A stretch of 64,000 nt of DNA from Candidatus Sericytochromatia bacterium. Lineage in GTDB: Bacteria; Cyanobacteriota; Sericytochromatia; UBA7694. Shown here in pieces: positions 25,766-34,163 of the stretch. A program made the translations under genes and the position numbers. The DNA lies in assembly GCA_018780035.1 (NCBI GenBank), contig JADMKE010000024.1:248001-312000 (forward strand), written 5' to 3'. The stretch's first letter is position 1. Each line of letters starts with the position of its first letter. Below the pieces are notes generated by a model. That model had not been told where the DNA came from. It searched no databases and saw nothing but the letters and a program-made list of their open reading frames with translations.

Positions 25766-27277
25766 TTACCCAAACAGCATGGTAACATTGATGCGCCGGT
25801 TTTCATAACCCTGTTTAAATTGGGGGGGATCCGTGCGGTGGAATAGCTGTGAGTTAAAAAGCACAGCCCGGTTTTGGCGGTGAGGTATTTGTGTCATTTG
25901 TGCCTTGGAATGCAAGAGATAGGCTTGAATACGTGCCTGACTGGCTTGGTCATTATAGTCTTGAAAGTTCCAGTTTGAAGGAGCACAGCAATCGTAAACC
26001 TGTAACCCTCCACCTGCAGGATTCAGATTCGCGCAGTCAGGTGTAAGCCAAAAGTTGAGGTTGATTTGAGCTTGATCGGCATGTAAGCGGATTCCCTGAC
26101 TTGATGAACCATATTTAAAGCCCCAGAGATAATGCAGGGCTTTGTCTCCCAAAATTTTGGGAAAGGCCAGTTGCAGTGCCTCTGCTATTTTTAAGAGCAG
26201 AGGAGAGACAAAACCATCATCCATAAAGGCACCCAAGTAGCCCTGGTTGGCATAATAATCGCGCCAAAGTGTGGCACCCAAACAAAATTGCCTCAAACTG
26301 GTTAAAGCCTCTGGGCTGAGAAAGTGATCAAACCAAAGCAGGGGAACAGACGATTTTAAAAAGTTGTTTTCAAGCACTTCAAAGTTAAGCTCAGGATTGA
26401 GAACCGGCCCAATAAAAGCAGTTTGAGGCCAAAAGACGGGAGCGTTAAAACAGCTTTTTAACAGGGTGAGATGCTTGGGGGAGAGATGTAAAACTTCACA
26501 CCTCTCCTCCGTCAACTGGGAGAGCAGGTCTTGTATGTCAGGTAAACAGGCCTGTGCTTGTTTTGGCAAAAGTCCTTGTTGATCGAGCCAAATCCACTGC
26601 TCGAGATCGTGGACCCATTTATCTCTGCTCATTTCAGCAGGTAAAGTAGATAAGGGACCATTACTGGGCAATAATGTGTGCCTCGAATCCAAATCAGTCC
26701 AAGGTATTCCCCGTTGATATTTAAATGCCTGTTGGTAATAACTTAACGCTTCAGTGTAGTTCTGATTCTTCAGGGCCGATTCCGCCAACCCGTGTAGGGC
26801 TGATATTCGCAATGCCGTTTCGCGTGTTTTAAAGTGGGGATCTTCTGGGAATTGAACCAAAGCAAGCTCGAGTTGCTTGAGCAACTCCTGCCAAGACTGC
26901 ATCTGGAATAACATTTGCAGCAGATTAAACCAAGCACTGAGCTGATTTGGATTCCATTTCACAGCTTGTTGATAATAGCGCAGTGCTTTGGCCTCTTGGC
27001 CCATATTCCTGAGCAAATGACCTGTTTGACGGAGATAATCCGGGTGCTTGGGACACAATTTTAAAGCTTGTAAATAGGCATTTAAAGCCGAATCGGGCTC
27101 ATTCTCAGACCAAGCCAAACCCAAAAAATAATAGGCATTGGCCTGGTCTGTCATTCCCGCTTCGCCCATTTCTTGGGCTTGAGCCAAAACTGTCTGAGCA
27201 AAGTGCACCAATTTGGGCAATTGTTTTGCTTGCAAAAGCGCAACAGCTGTTTCTAACCAATTGGCGGAAATGCGCAT
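25766..27277 (-). CDS. TPR protein with C-terminal 2-oxoglutarate/Fe(II) oxygenase domain
   Basis: A 503-aa protein. Residues ~30-200 are TPR-like units (AYYFLGLAWSENEPDSALNAY, EAKALRYYQQAVKWNP). Residues ~310-503 form a prolyl-4-hydroxylase-like double-stranded beta-helix: HAD (H399, D401), distal H480 in LFHRTDPP, and Arg in NRRINV for 2-oxoglutarate. The Fe(II) triad is therefore complete. Such enzymes hydroxylate protein side chains or small molecules, and the TPRs may present a protein substrate. GGAG supports the ATG. It lies upstream of the 452-aa helical protein gene. Confidence 0.82.
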   Translation of the reverse strand: MRISANWLETAVALLQAKQLPKLVHFAQTVLAQAQEMGEAGMTDQANAYYFLGLAWSENEPDSALNAYLQALKLCPKHPDYLRQTGHLLRNMGQEAKALRYYQQAVKWNPNQLSAWFNLLQMLFQMQSWQELLKQLELALVQFPEDPHFKTRETALRISALHGLAESALKNQNYTEALSYYQQAFKYQRGIPWTDLDSRHTLLPSNGPLSTLPAEMSRDKWVHDLEQWIWLDQQGLLPKQAQACLPDIQDLLSQLTEERCEVLHLSPKHLTLLKSCFNAPVFWPQTAFIGPVLNPELNFEVLENNFLKSSVPLLWFDHFLSPEALTSLRQFCLGATLWRDYYANQGYLGAFMDDGFVSPLLLKIAEALQLAFPKILGDKALHYLWGFKYGSSSQGIRLHADQAQINLNFWLTPDCANLNPAGGGLQVYDCCAPSNWNFQDYNDQASQARIQAYLLHSKAQMTQIPHRQNRAVLFNSQLFHRTDPPQFKQGYENRRINVTMLFG

Positions 27278-27309
27278 GGCATGCTCCAGGGGGGAATGGG
27301 AAAAACGAT

Positions 27310-28044
27310 TTAAGCGTCGACCACTTCTACGACAATATGCGGATTGCAGCGGTAGCCGACGCCTCTCACTGTCTCGACATGAGGGGGCTTTTCGGGGTCA
27401 ACAATGATTTTTTCCCGCAGACGGCCAATATGCACGTCGACAGTGCGGTCACTGACATTGGCATCGTCATGCCAAATGACATCAAGAATATGTTCACGGG
27501 TAAAGACCTGTCCGGGACGAGAGGCGAGCAACATCAAGATATCAAATTCTTTTTTGGTCAATTGCACTTCGATTTTTTCGATAAATACCTGGCGTTTGAG
27601 CACGTCAATAAAAAGATTGGCGCTGATTTCACGCTTCTGACCACTGGGGGTGGCAGGTTTGGGCGGGGGTTGGGTGACGCGACGCAGCATCACCTTGATA
27701 CGCGCTTTAAACTCGCGTACATTAAAGGGTTTTGTGATGTAGTCCTCAGCTCCTAGTTCGAGACCAAGCACCTTATCGAACTCATCGGTCAGGCCCGAAA
27801 GAAAGAGCACTGGGATTTCAGGGTATTGGCTCTTAACACGTTTGCAAAAATCGAGTCCACTCATGCCAGGCAAGTTGATATCAGCAACTATGGCTGTGGG
27901 CAGGGTTTCTTCGATGATTTCCAAACCCCTTTCGGCAGTGGGGGCTTTCAGCACTTCATAGTTTTCTTCCTGAAGGATGCGTTCCAGGAGTGTTAGGATA
28001 TCGGGTTCATCTTCTACAACGAGTAATCTTGGACGAACAAACAC
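27310..28044 (-). CDS. OmpR/PhoB-type response regulator
   Basis: A 244-aa regulator starting at GTG. The receiver domain has the acidic pair (ED, 11-12), phospho-acceptor D55 (VADINLPG), and K105 (ITKPF). The C-terminal winged helix (residues ~145-240) shows LTKKEFDILMLLASRPGQVFTREHIL and RTVDVHIGRLREKI, then VRGVGYR. It should bind direct repeats as a dimer after phosphorylation. No histidine kinase gene is next to it, so it is an orphan in this window. An AT-rich 254-bp region separates it from gatA. Confidence 0.9.
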   Translation of the reverse strand: MFVRPRLLVVEDEPDILTLLERILQEENYEVLKAPTAERGLEIIEETLPTAIVADINLPGMSGLDFCKRVKSQYPEIPVLFLSGLTDEFDKVLGLELGAEDYITKPFNVREFKARIKVMLRRVTQPPPKPATPSGQKREISANLFIDVLKRQVFIEKIEVQLTKKEFDILMLLASRPGQVFTREHILDVIWHDDANVSDRTVDVHIGRLREKIIVDPEKPPHVETVRGVGYRCNPHIVVEVVDA

Positions 28045-28242
28045 TTAAAAAATACCTTGTAACCCTTTATTTCTTATTATAGCCTATCAAAATTGCAAAA
28101 AAAATGAAACTATAGCTCACAAATGTAAATCAAGAATCAAGCAGGCTTCTATCGGCTTCTATTTGAATAGCTATTTTAGCATAAATTAAAAACCTGCAAA
28201 ACCCCGGCCAAGGCTTATTTGTATACCCTGGAGGCTTTTTCC

Positions 28243-28264
28243 CTGGTATATTGCTGGTATATTG
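28243..28264 (+). promoter_or_regulatory. Tandem extended -10 elements upstream of gatA
   Basis: The 11-bp unit CTGGTATATTG occurs twice in a row. Each copy contains TGG-TATATT, an extended -10 (TGn plus hexamer), so transcription could start from either, some 30-50 nt before the gatA ATG at 28299. Promoter activity is inferred. Confidence 0.4.
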
Positions 28265-28298
28265 CTTTATTGTTGCCGCGAATGCGAGGAGAATTTTT

Positions 28299-29720
28299 AT
28301 GTTTTATACCCCCGCCTCTACCTGGAGCCAAATGCTCAAAATGGGTGAAATTCAACCCTCTGACATCATACACATTTACCAAAAACGCTCTGAAGTTGTC
28401 GAAAAACAGATTAAGGGGTTTTTAAATTATTTTGAAACCCCCGTGCGTCTGAACAGTGGCCAATCGGATTTTCAAGATATTCCGATAGTCTTCAAAGATA
28501 ATATTTGTTTGGCAGGGTATCCGACCACCTGTGGTTCTCGGATTTTGGCAGAATTTGTTCCTCCATACCAAGCCACTGTCAGCCAAAAAGTCTTAAATGC
28601 AGGTTTGCCGATTTTGGGCAAAGCCAATATGGACGAATTTGCCATGGGCTCATCGAATGAAAACTCGGCCTTTCACCCAAGTTTGAATCCCTGGGATCTT
28701 GAGCGTGTGCCTGGCGGAAGCAGTGGCGGTTCTGCCGCATTGGTCGCAGCAGGCTCAACACCCTGGGCCCTGGGTTCGGATACCGGCGGAAGTATTCGTC
28801 AGCCCGCAGCCTTTTGTGGCGTGGTAGGTATGAAACCGACGTATGGCCGGGTTTCGCGTTTTGGCTTGGTGGCTTATGCCTCTTCGCTTGACCAAATTGG
28901 TCCCTTGACTTTGACTGTGCGCGACAATGCACAGCTGCTCAATGTCATTGCTGGCCACGATTCAGCCGATTCCACCTCACTTAAATTGCCTGCTGAAGAT
29001 TTTGGCAGAGATTTGGGCAAAGATATTCGGGGGTTGAAAATTGGGGTGCCGCGCGAAATGCTGGCAGAGGGTGTTGATCCGGAAGTGCGTACTGCAATAG
29101 AAAAGGCCTTGGGGGTCTTTGAAAGTCAAGGCGCAATCATCGCAGAGACCAGCTTGCCGCGATTAAAATATGCACTGGCAGCTTATTATCTGATCGCCAC
29201 TTCCGAAGCCAGTTCAAATTTGGCGCGCTTTGATGGCGTGAGGTATGGCCACAGGTCTGCCCGTGCTTCAAACCTGGTAGAGATGTATACCCAAAGTCGC
29301 AGCGAAGGCTTTGGGGATGAGGTTAAACGCCGGATCATGTTGGGGACTTATTCTCTCTCCTCGGGTTATTACGATGCCTATTATAAAAAGGCCCAACAAG
29401 TACGTACCCTTTTAATTCAAGACTTTCAGGCCCAATTTGAGACCTTTGATTTTCTGATTTCGCCCACTTCACCGATTACAGCTTTTCGCCTCGGTGAAAA
29501 ACAGCAAGATCCCTTGAGCATGTACCTCACAGATATTTTAACTGTGCCCGTGAATCTGGTCGGTATCCCTGCTCTTTCTTTGCCCTGCGGCTTCGACAGC
29601 CAAAACCTGCCAATCGGATTGCAAATCATGGCGAAACCCTTGGCCGAAGCAGCCATCTATCAATTGGCCCAGGCCTATGAGTCAGCCACTGATTGGCATA
29701 TGCGTCACCCGGAGTTGTAA
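28299..29720 (+). CDS. gatA: Aspartyl/glutamyl-tRNA amidotransferase subunit A
   Basis: A 473-aa amidase of the GatCAB complex that frees ammonia from glutamine to convert Glu-tRNA(Gln) or Asp-tRNA(Asn). The Ser-cisSer-Lys triad is placed as expected: K66 (VFKDN), S141 (GGSSGGSAA) and S165 (SDTGGSIRQPA); the spacings equal those of the S. aureus enzyme. ATG 28299 has AGGAG 7 nt upstream, so longer upstream frames are rejected. gatB and gatC are not adjacent. The Cys-rich gene follows after 2 nt, probably in one operon. Confidence 0.92.
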   Translation: MFYTPASTWSQMLKMGEIQPSDIIHIYQKRSEVVEKQIKGFLNYFETPVRLNSGQSDFQDIPIVFKDNICLAGYPTTCGSRILAEFVPPYQATVSQKVLNAGLPILGKANMDEFAMGSSNENSAFHPSLNPWDLERVPGGSSGGSAALVAAGSTPWALGSDTGGSIRQPAAFCGVVGMKPTYGRVSRFGLVAYASSLDQIGPLTLTVRDNAQLLNVIAGHDSADSTSLKLPAEDFGRDLGKDIRGLKIGVPREMLAEGVDPEVRTAIEKALGVFESQGAIIAETSLPRLKYALAAYYLIATSEASSNLARFDGVRYGHRSARASNLVEMYTQSRSEGFGDEVKRRIMLGTYSLSSGYYDAYYKKAQQVRTLLIQDFQAQFETFDFLISPTSPITAFRLGEKQQDPLSMYLTDILTVPVNLVGIPALSLPCGFDSQNLPIGLQIMAKPLAEAAIYQLAQAYESATDWHMRHPEL

Positions 29721-29722
29721 GC

Positions 29723-30124
29723 ATGTTAGACACCGCGTTTGAACCGCTTCCCCATTTAAAGCAACGCCAAGCCATTGTCAGTACCGTGGGCATTCCTCAG
29801 CACTGTATCCTCTGCAATAAACACTTAAATGATCCCCAAGATGAGCGCTTGATGATGATCAACGAAAGTGGGGAAGCCGTGGTCTGTGTTTTGCCCTGCC
29901 ATTTCTGTGCCAACTGTCCTGCTGTCTATCTTGAAGAGTCGGCCCTTAACCATGTGGCGACTTTGTTTGAAATGAATCCCTATGCAGTGGTCGGTTTTCT
30001 CGACTATTCTCAGATTCCCCTAGACAAACAGGATCTGCCTTTGGGGGAAGATCCTGATTTGCCCGTGCCCTTGGTTGAATTTACATCTGTTATGCCACTG
30101 CAAGCGGCCCAACTTAATCTCTAA
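29723..30124 (+). CDS. Cys-rich putative zinc-binding protein
   Basis: A 133-aa protein starting at ATG 29723 (GGAG 8 nt upstream), 2 nt after gatA. It contains CILC near residue 27 and a CxxxCxxCxxC cluster (CVLPCHFCANC, near residues 53-63), enough ligands for one or two zinc sites. The C-terminal half is acidic and Pro-rich. Family not recognised. Coupling to gatA hints at translation or RNA metabolism, which is inference. Confidence 0.7.
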   Translation: MLDTAFEPLPHLKQRQAIVSTVGIPQHCILCNKHLNDPQDERLMMINESGEAVVCVLPCHFCANCPAVYLEESALNHVATLFEMNPYAVVGFLDYSQIPLDKQDLPLGEDPDLPVPLVEFTSVMPLQAAQLNL

Positions 30125-30130
30125 CTGCGT

Positions 30131-31504
30131 TTAAGGTGTCTGTTTGGCCTTGATAAAGGCATAAGTCAGCGTTCTGTAGACATTGATTCGGCCATAGCCA
30201 TGGTAGGTGTCAAAGCCTTTGTCCCCCATATCATCTGAGGCCTTTTCAATCAGGTATTTGACTTGGTTGGGAGCCAAGTTGGGCAAGACACTTTTGACCA
30301 GAGCTACGACCCCAGCGACTGCCGGTGTCGCCATAGACGTGCCATTCCAACCGATATACTTATTGCCAGGCAATGTGGAGACAATATTGACCCCCGGTGC
30401 CAAGACCGACAAATGCGGGCCATATTCAGAAAAGGCTGCACGTTTATCGTTGGTATCGGTGGCTCCCACGGCAATGATGCCGGGAAAAGCAGCTGGATAA
30501 TTGATGGTTCCATTGCCACTATTGCCCATGCCAGCCACCAGCACCGTGTTTTTTGAGAGCGCATAATTCATGGCATTTTCGATTGCTGCTGACTTAATCG
30601 GACTGGCAAAACTCATGCTGATGACACTGGCTGAGTGGTTGGCTGCATAGGTAATTCCCGCCGAAACACCCGCCAAGGTGCCCAAACCATTGTCATTGAG
30701 AATGCGGATTGACATGATTTTGGCTTTGGGTGCAAACCCAGCAATCCCAATCCCATTATTGGTTGCTGCCGCAGCAATCCCGGCGCAATGAGTCCCATGG
30801 CCGTGGGTATCTGCATTTTCGACCTTGCCAGCGAGGGCGCTGTAACCCTGGATCATTTTGTCTTTTAAATCTGGGTGAGTCCCATCGACCCCTGTATCAG
30901 CAATTGCAATGATGGTGTTTTCACCCAGACCCTTGCCGCCCTGTGCCAGAGCCCAACCTTGCTGGGATTGGACTTTGACGTGTCCATATTGAAATTTTAA
31001 CAGGGGATCATTGATGGGATAAAGGGCGGGTGGTGGGGCTGATTGGGTTACGCTGACAATGCTGTCAGGCTCTACAAATTCGAGCTTGGGATTGTTTTGA
31101 AGGCGCGTTAAGCTGAGCGTTGCATCGGCCAAGTCGAGACTCTCCACCAATATAATTTTTTCACTGCGTTGGATATGCCCCACCAATTTAACCTGGGCGT
31201 CTGCCAAGGTTTCGGCCATTTCAGCATCATTCAGATCTTTAAATTTGACAATAAATCGTCCGGGCACCTGATCTCCCGCTTGGACGTTTTGCTCAGATTT
31301 GACTCCAAAACTTTGAGGCATCAGCGAATCCAATTTAAGATCGGTTTCTTTTTCTAAATCAGAGGGAACCTGTGACTGAATTGCAGAATATCTGTCTGGA
31401 CTTGAACTTGAAGGTGCGCTGGTCAAGGGGGTATTTTGACATGCGGTGGTCAAACAACAGGACAAAGCCAGTAGACGCAGAGACAATTTTGATTGATAAG
31501 ACAT
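30131..31504 (-). CDS. Subtilisin-like S8 peptidase lipoprotein
   Basis: A 457-aa protein. ATG 31504 with AAGGAG ten bases upstream gives a lipoprotein signal (lipobox LTTAC, C22), so it is anchored in an envelope membrane. Residues ~80-150 are an I9-type inhibitor propeptide (GRFIVKFKD, then FVEPD). The catalytic domain has D203 (IADTGVDGTHPD), H236 (HGHGTHCAG), N328 (oxyanion, GNSG) and S390 (NGTSMATPAVAG). It should be an active secreted serine protease. A cyclic-di-GMP-I riboswitch lies in its leader (31533-31600), so expression should follow c-di-GMP level. Confidence 0.92.
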   Translation of the reverse strand: MSYQSKLSLRLLALSCCLTTACQNTPLTSAPSSSSPDRYSAIQSQVPSDLEKETDLKLDSLMPQSFGVKSEQNVQAGDQVPGRFIVKFKDLNDAEMAETLADAQVKLVGHIQRSEKIILVESLDLADATLSLTRLQNNPKLEFVEPDSIVSVTQSAPPPALYPINDPLLKFQYGHVKVQSQQGWALAQGGKGLGENTIIAIADTGVDGTHPDLKDKMIQGYSALAGKVENADTHGHGTHCAGIAAAATNNGIGIAGFAPKAKIMSIRILNDNGLGTLAGVSAGITYAANHSASVISMSFASPIKSAAIENAMNYALSKNTVLVAGMGNSGNGTINYPAAFPGIIAVGATDTNDKRAAFSEYGPHLSVLAPGVNIVSTLPGNKYIGWNGTSMATPAVAGVVALVKSVLPNLAPNQVKYLIEKASDDMGDKGFDTYHGYGRINVYRTLTYAFIKAKQTP

Positions 31505-31819
31505 ATTAAAAAGACTCCTTAGAATGATGAATGGGCAACCCGGCTGACTCAAAGAGTCCCGTGGCTTTGCGTCCCCACTTCGCAGTGGGTTTGCCTTTTT
31601 CCTTTAAGGAAACCGGATGATTTCCGATCAGGAGGTGTAAAATACATACTTTACATTTCTTAATATAATTGTATTTTAGGCCAGTCAGTTATGAGCAGGC
31701 ATACCTTAAAAGTGCATCCTAGAGCACAACTCAGCCGTACGGGCCGTCACAGGACACATCTTTAGTTGTGTATCCCTGTTAAAATAGGTTTTGCAATGAT
31801 AGAGAAAAAGGAATAGTGT
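31505..31819. other. Divergent control region, protease and DUF1499 genes
   Basis: A 315-bp region. Its left third is the minus-strand riboswitch described separately. The rest is AT-rich and should hold the protease promoter (around 31630-31680) and, rightward, a -10-like TAAAAT at 31780-31785 for the DUF1499 gene, with AAGGA before its ATG. No further gene seen. Confidence 0.5.
31533..31600 (-). ncRNA. Cyclic-di-GMP-I (GEMM) riboswitch
   Basis: Read on the minus strand the core is GGCAAACC (31595-31588), a CCCACT/AGTGGG stem with a GCGA (GNRA) tetraloop (31589-31574), then GACGCAAAGCC (31573-31563), a second stem GACTC-TTT-GAGTC (31558-31546), and GCCGGGTTGCC closing on GGCAA. GGCAAACC plus GNRA hairpin plus GACGCAAAGCC is the diagnostic GEMM-I consensus. 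It ends about 28 nt before the protease ATG. Upstream, TTTCCTTTAAGGAAA (31597-31612) can form an extra hairpin. The gene-strand GACTC of the second stem can also pair with GAGTC of the AAGGAGTC ribosome-binding site, suggesting translational control. Confidence 0.87.
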
Positions 31820-32203
31820 ATGGCCCCCAAAGTTGGTATGAACCAAGATCAATTTCAACCCCTCTCGAAAACCCCCAATTGCCGCTCATCGATGGCGGAT
31901 CCACAAAATTCCACTTATTATGTTGCCCCCTTGACGTATACCTGTAGCAGAGAAGCTGCAAGAAACAAATTAATGGCTGTACTTAAAGCCCTGCCGTTGA
32001 CTCACTTGGTCAAATCTGATGAAAATTACCTTTATTATCAGTGCCGTACCAAAGTCTTCAAGTTTACGGACGACGTTGAATTTTATTTTCCTGAAGCCGA
32101 TGGCTTGATTCATATGCGCTCGGCTTCACGAATTGGCTATAACGACTGGGGCACCAATTTGCGTCGCTTGGAAGGTATCCGGGCTGAATTTGCAAAGGCC
32201 TAA
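31820..32203 (+). CDS. DUF1499 family protein
   Basis: A 127-aa protein matching DUF1499: SKTPNCRSSMADP at the start, YYQCRTKVFKFTDDVEFYFPE in the middle, and the signature RSASRIGYNDWGTNLRRLEGIR at the end. Function of the family is unknown; many members are envelope-associated, though this copy lacks a signal peptide. The M20 gene starts 4 nt after its stop, so they form an operon. Confidence 0.88.
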   Translation: MAPKVGMNQDQFQPLSKTPNCRSSMADPQNSTYYVAPLTYTCSREAARNKLMAVLKALPLTHLVKSDENYLYYQCRTKVFKFTDDVEFYFPEADGLIHMRSASRIGYNDWGTNLRRLEGIRAEFAKA

Positions 32204-32207
32204 GCCT

Positions 32208-33434
32208 ATGGACAAGACAGACAGATTGAATAACGCTTTTAATTTCTCAAGCTTGTTGGCTGATGCTGAGATCCTGCGACCTGGCTTGTGTGAATGGCGC
32301 CGCCATATTCATGCCTTTCCCGAACTCAGTGGTGAAGAAGTGGAAACGGGCAAATATGTGGCACAGGTTTTGGCCAAAATCGGCCTCACTGAAATTGTCT
32401 CAGAATACGCCCAAACTGCAGCCGTCATAGCCACCATTCAAGGTGATTTACCAGGACCTGTAGTGGCTCTGCGGGCCGATCTTGACGCCCTGCCGATTCT
32501 TGAAGGCAATGATGTGCCCTATGTCTCTCAACATCCTGGGGTCATGCACGCCTGTGGCCATGATGTACATACCTCCGTTTTATTGGGGGCAGCCCAATTG
32601 CTTTGGCTGCGGCGCAGTCAGATCAAAGGCCAGGTTCGCCTGATTTTTCAACCAGCTGAAGAGCGCTCCGATTGTTTGGGGGCCAGCCATTTGATTCAAG
32701 CGGGTGTTTTGGCCAATCCGCCTGTAGAGGCGATTTTTGGACTGCATGTCTATCCCGATTTGCCAATTGGCACAATGGCCACCCGCCCCGGACCGATGAT
32801 GGCCTCAGCAGATGTCTTTCAGATTACCCTCAAGGGCAAAGGCAGTCACGCAGCTCGGCCCCACCATTCAATTGACCCCATTTTAATGGCGGCACAAGCC
32901 GTGAATGCTTTACACCAATTGGTCAGTCGCCGGGTCGATCCTTTTCAACCTGCTGTGCTCACCATTGGTTTTATCCAGGGCGGTGCCGCCGAAAATGTGA
33001 TTCCGGAAGCTGTGACCCTCGGAGGCACCGTGCGCACACTTTGTCCGCAGTTGCGAGAACAGTTTCCGCGTTGGATTGAAGATCTGTTACAAGGGGTTGT
33101 AGGTTCCCATGGGGGCAGTTTTGAATTAAATTACCAATATGGCACTGCCCCTGTGGTCAATCACCCAGATACGACCGCGTTTGCCTTTCAAACGCTCCGC
33201 CAATTATTGGGGTTTGATCAGGTGCGTTTGTTGCCCGAACCGAGTATGGGTGGCGAAGATTTTGGCGCTTATTTGCAGGCAATTCCAGGCACGTTTTTGC
33301 GTTTGGGTGTGCGCTCGCCAGAAAAAGCCAAAATCCCAGGCCTGCACAATCCCCATTTTGACATCGACGAAGCGGCTCTGCCCGTGGGGGCTGCTGCTTT
33401 GGCTGCTTTGGCTTTGGCTTGGCCAGAGAATTAA
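32208..33434 (+). CDS. M20D amidohydrolase (hippurate hydrolase/IAA-amino acid hydrolase-like)
   Basis: A 408-aa zinc/manganese amidohydrolase. Metal and catalytic residues: HACGHDVHT (C116, H118, H121), PAEE (E151/E152), LHVYP, and a late His in LHNPHFDID. The dimerisation (lid) domain spans residues ~200-310 (KGKGSHAARPHHSIDP). It should remove an acyl group from an N-acyl amino acid. The precise substrate cannot be inferred. ATG 32208 is chosen, 4 nt after the DUF1499 stop. Confidence 0.9.
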   Translation: MDKTDRLNNAFNFSSLLADAEILRPGLCEWRRHIHAFPELSGEEVETGKYVAQVLAKIGLTEIVSEYAQTAAVIATIQGDLPGPVVALRADLDALPILEGNDVPYVSQHPGVMHACGHDVHTSVLLGAAQLLWLRRSQIKGQVRLIFQPAEERSDCLGASHLIQAGVLANPPVEAIFGLHVYPDLPIGTMATRPGPMMASADVFQITLKGKGSHAARPHHSIDPILMAAQAVNALHQLVSRRVDPFQPAVLTIGFIQGGAAENVIPEAVTLGGTVRTLCPQLREQFPRWIEDLLQGVVGSHGGSFELNYQYGTAPVVNHPDTTAFAFQTLRQLLGFDQVRLLPEPSMGGEDFGAYLQAIPGTFLRLGVRSPEKAKIPGLHNPHFDIDEAALPVGAAALAALALAWPEN

Positions 33435-33444
33435 GCTGAGCGCA

Positions 33445-33960
33445 TTAGGGGGTTTGAGGGGCTTTCGCTGGCCGGGCCTCAAAATGATCCCGCAAGCTCA
33501 GGGCCGCATTGTGGCTGTCTTCCTGCCATTGTAAAACAAACGCGGCAAAGGCGGCTTTGTCGTAGGCATCAGGTGTCCAGGCATTGACCATGAGATACTC
33601 GTTGCCATTGCGGTGTTTGTAAATAAAGACCTGGGTCATTTTCACCTTGTCGGCGTTCGTTGCGTTGATTTCTTCAAAGAGCTTCAGCCGATCTTTGAGG
33701 CTCTCTGCTTTGAGTTTAAAATTTAAGCTGAAGATCAGCCCTTTGCCCGAGGGAATCACCACAAAATCCCAAAGGTCTTCTTGTTCATGGGTCACAGTGA
33801 TATAGGCTTCGTCTCCCGCTTTTTGCGCTTTACACTGGTAACCGAGACCGATCAAATCAGCCACCATTGTTTCACTTGCTGGCGGCAATTCAGTCGCAAA
33901 TGCGGGCGAATTTACATTTATTAGCAATAAGGCCAGGGCGGCAACAAGGCATTTGCGCAT
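33445..33960 (-). CDS. Exported YbjN-like protein
   Basis: A 171-aa protein with a signal peptide (MRKCLVAALALLLINVNSPAFATE). The mature part has the alternating helix/strand order of the YbjN/T3SS-chaperone-like fold: LFEEINATNADKVKMTQVFIYKH, then YLMVNAWTP, then FVLQWQEDSHNAALSLRDHF. The assignment is by pattern and tentative. ATG 33960 has AAAGG upstream; a TTG at 33981 would add seven residues. Convergent with the M20 gene. Confidence 0.6.
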   Translation of the reverse strand: MRKCLVAALALLLINVNSPAFATELPPASETMVADLIGLGYQCKAQKAGDEAYITVTHEQEDLWDFVVIPSGKGLIFSLNFKLKAESLKDRLKLFEEINATNADKVKMTQVFIYKHRNGNEYLMVNAWTPDAYDKAAFAAFVLQWQEDSHNAALSLRDHFEARPAKAPQTP

Positions 33961-34163
33961 GGTTAAACCTTTTTCAAGCACTCAATTTTAGATGTATGCC
34001 AGAATCCTAGCTCAGTCTGGATCAAATTTCAAGGGGACAGTTGGGGCTTAACTTGTTGGTTAGGCCCAATTTGAATGCCTTCAAAAAGCAAAAAAGCAGA
34101 GGTATACTGCAGTTAAGAGTTATCTATATAGCCAGTTCAAATCTGGTAGGAGAAAAGACCCCC

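Noticed and set aside
27226..27756. Plus-strand frame of 176 codons over the response regulator
   Set aside because: Antisense shadow of an OmpR-type regulator with an intact receiver and winged helix.
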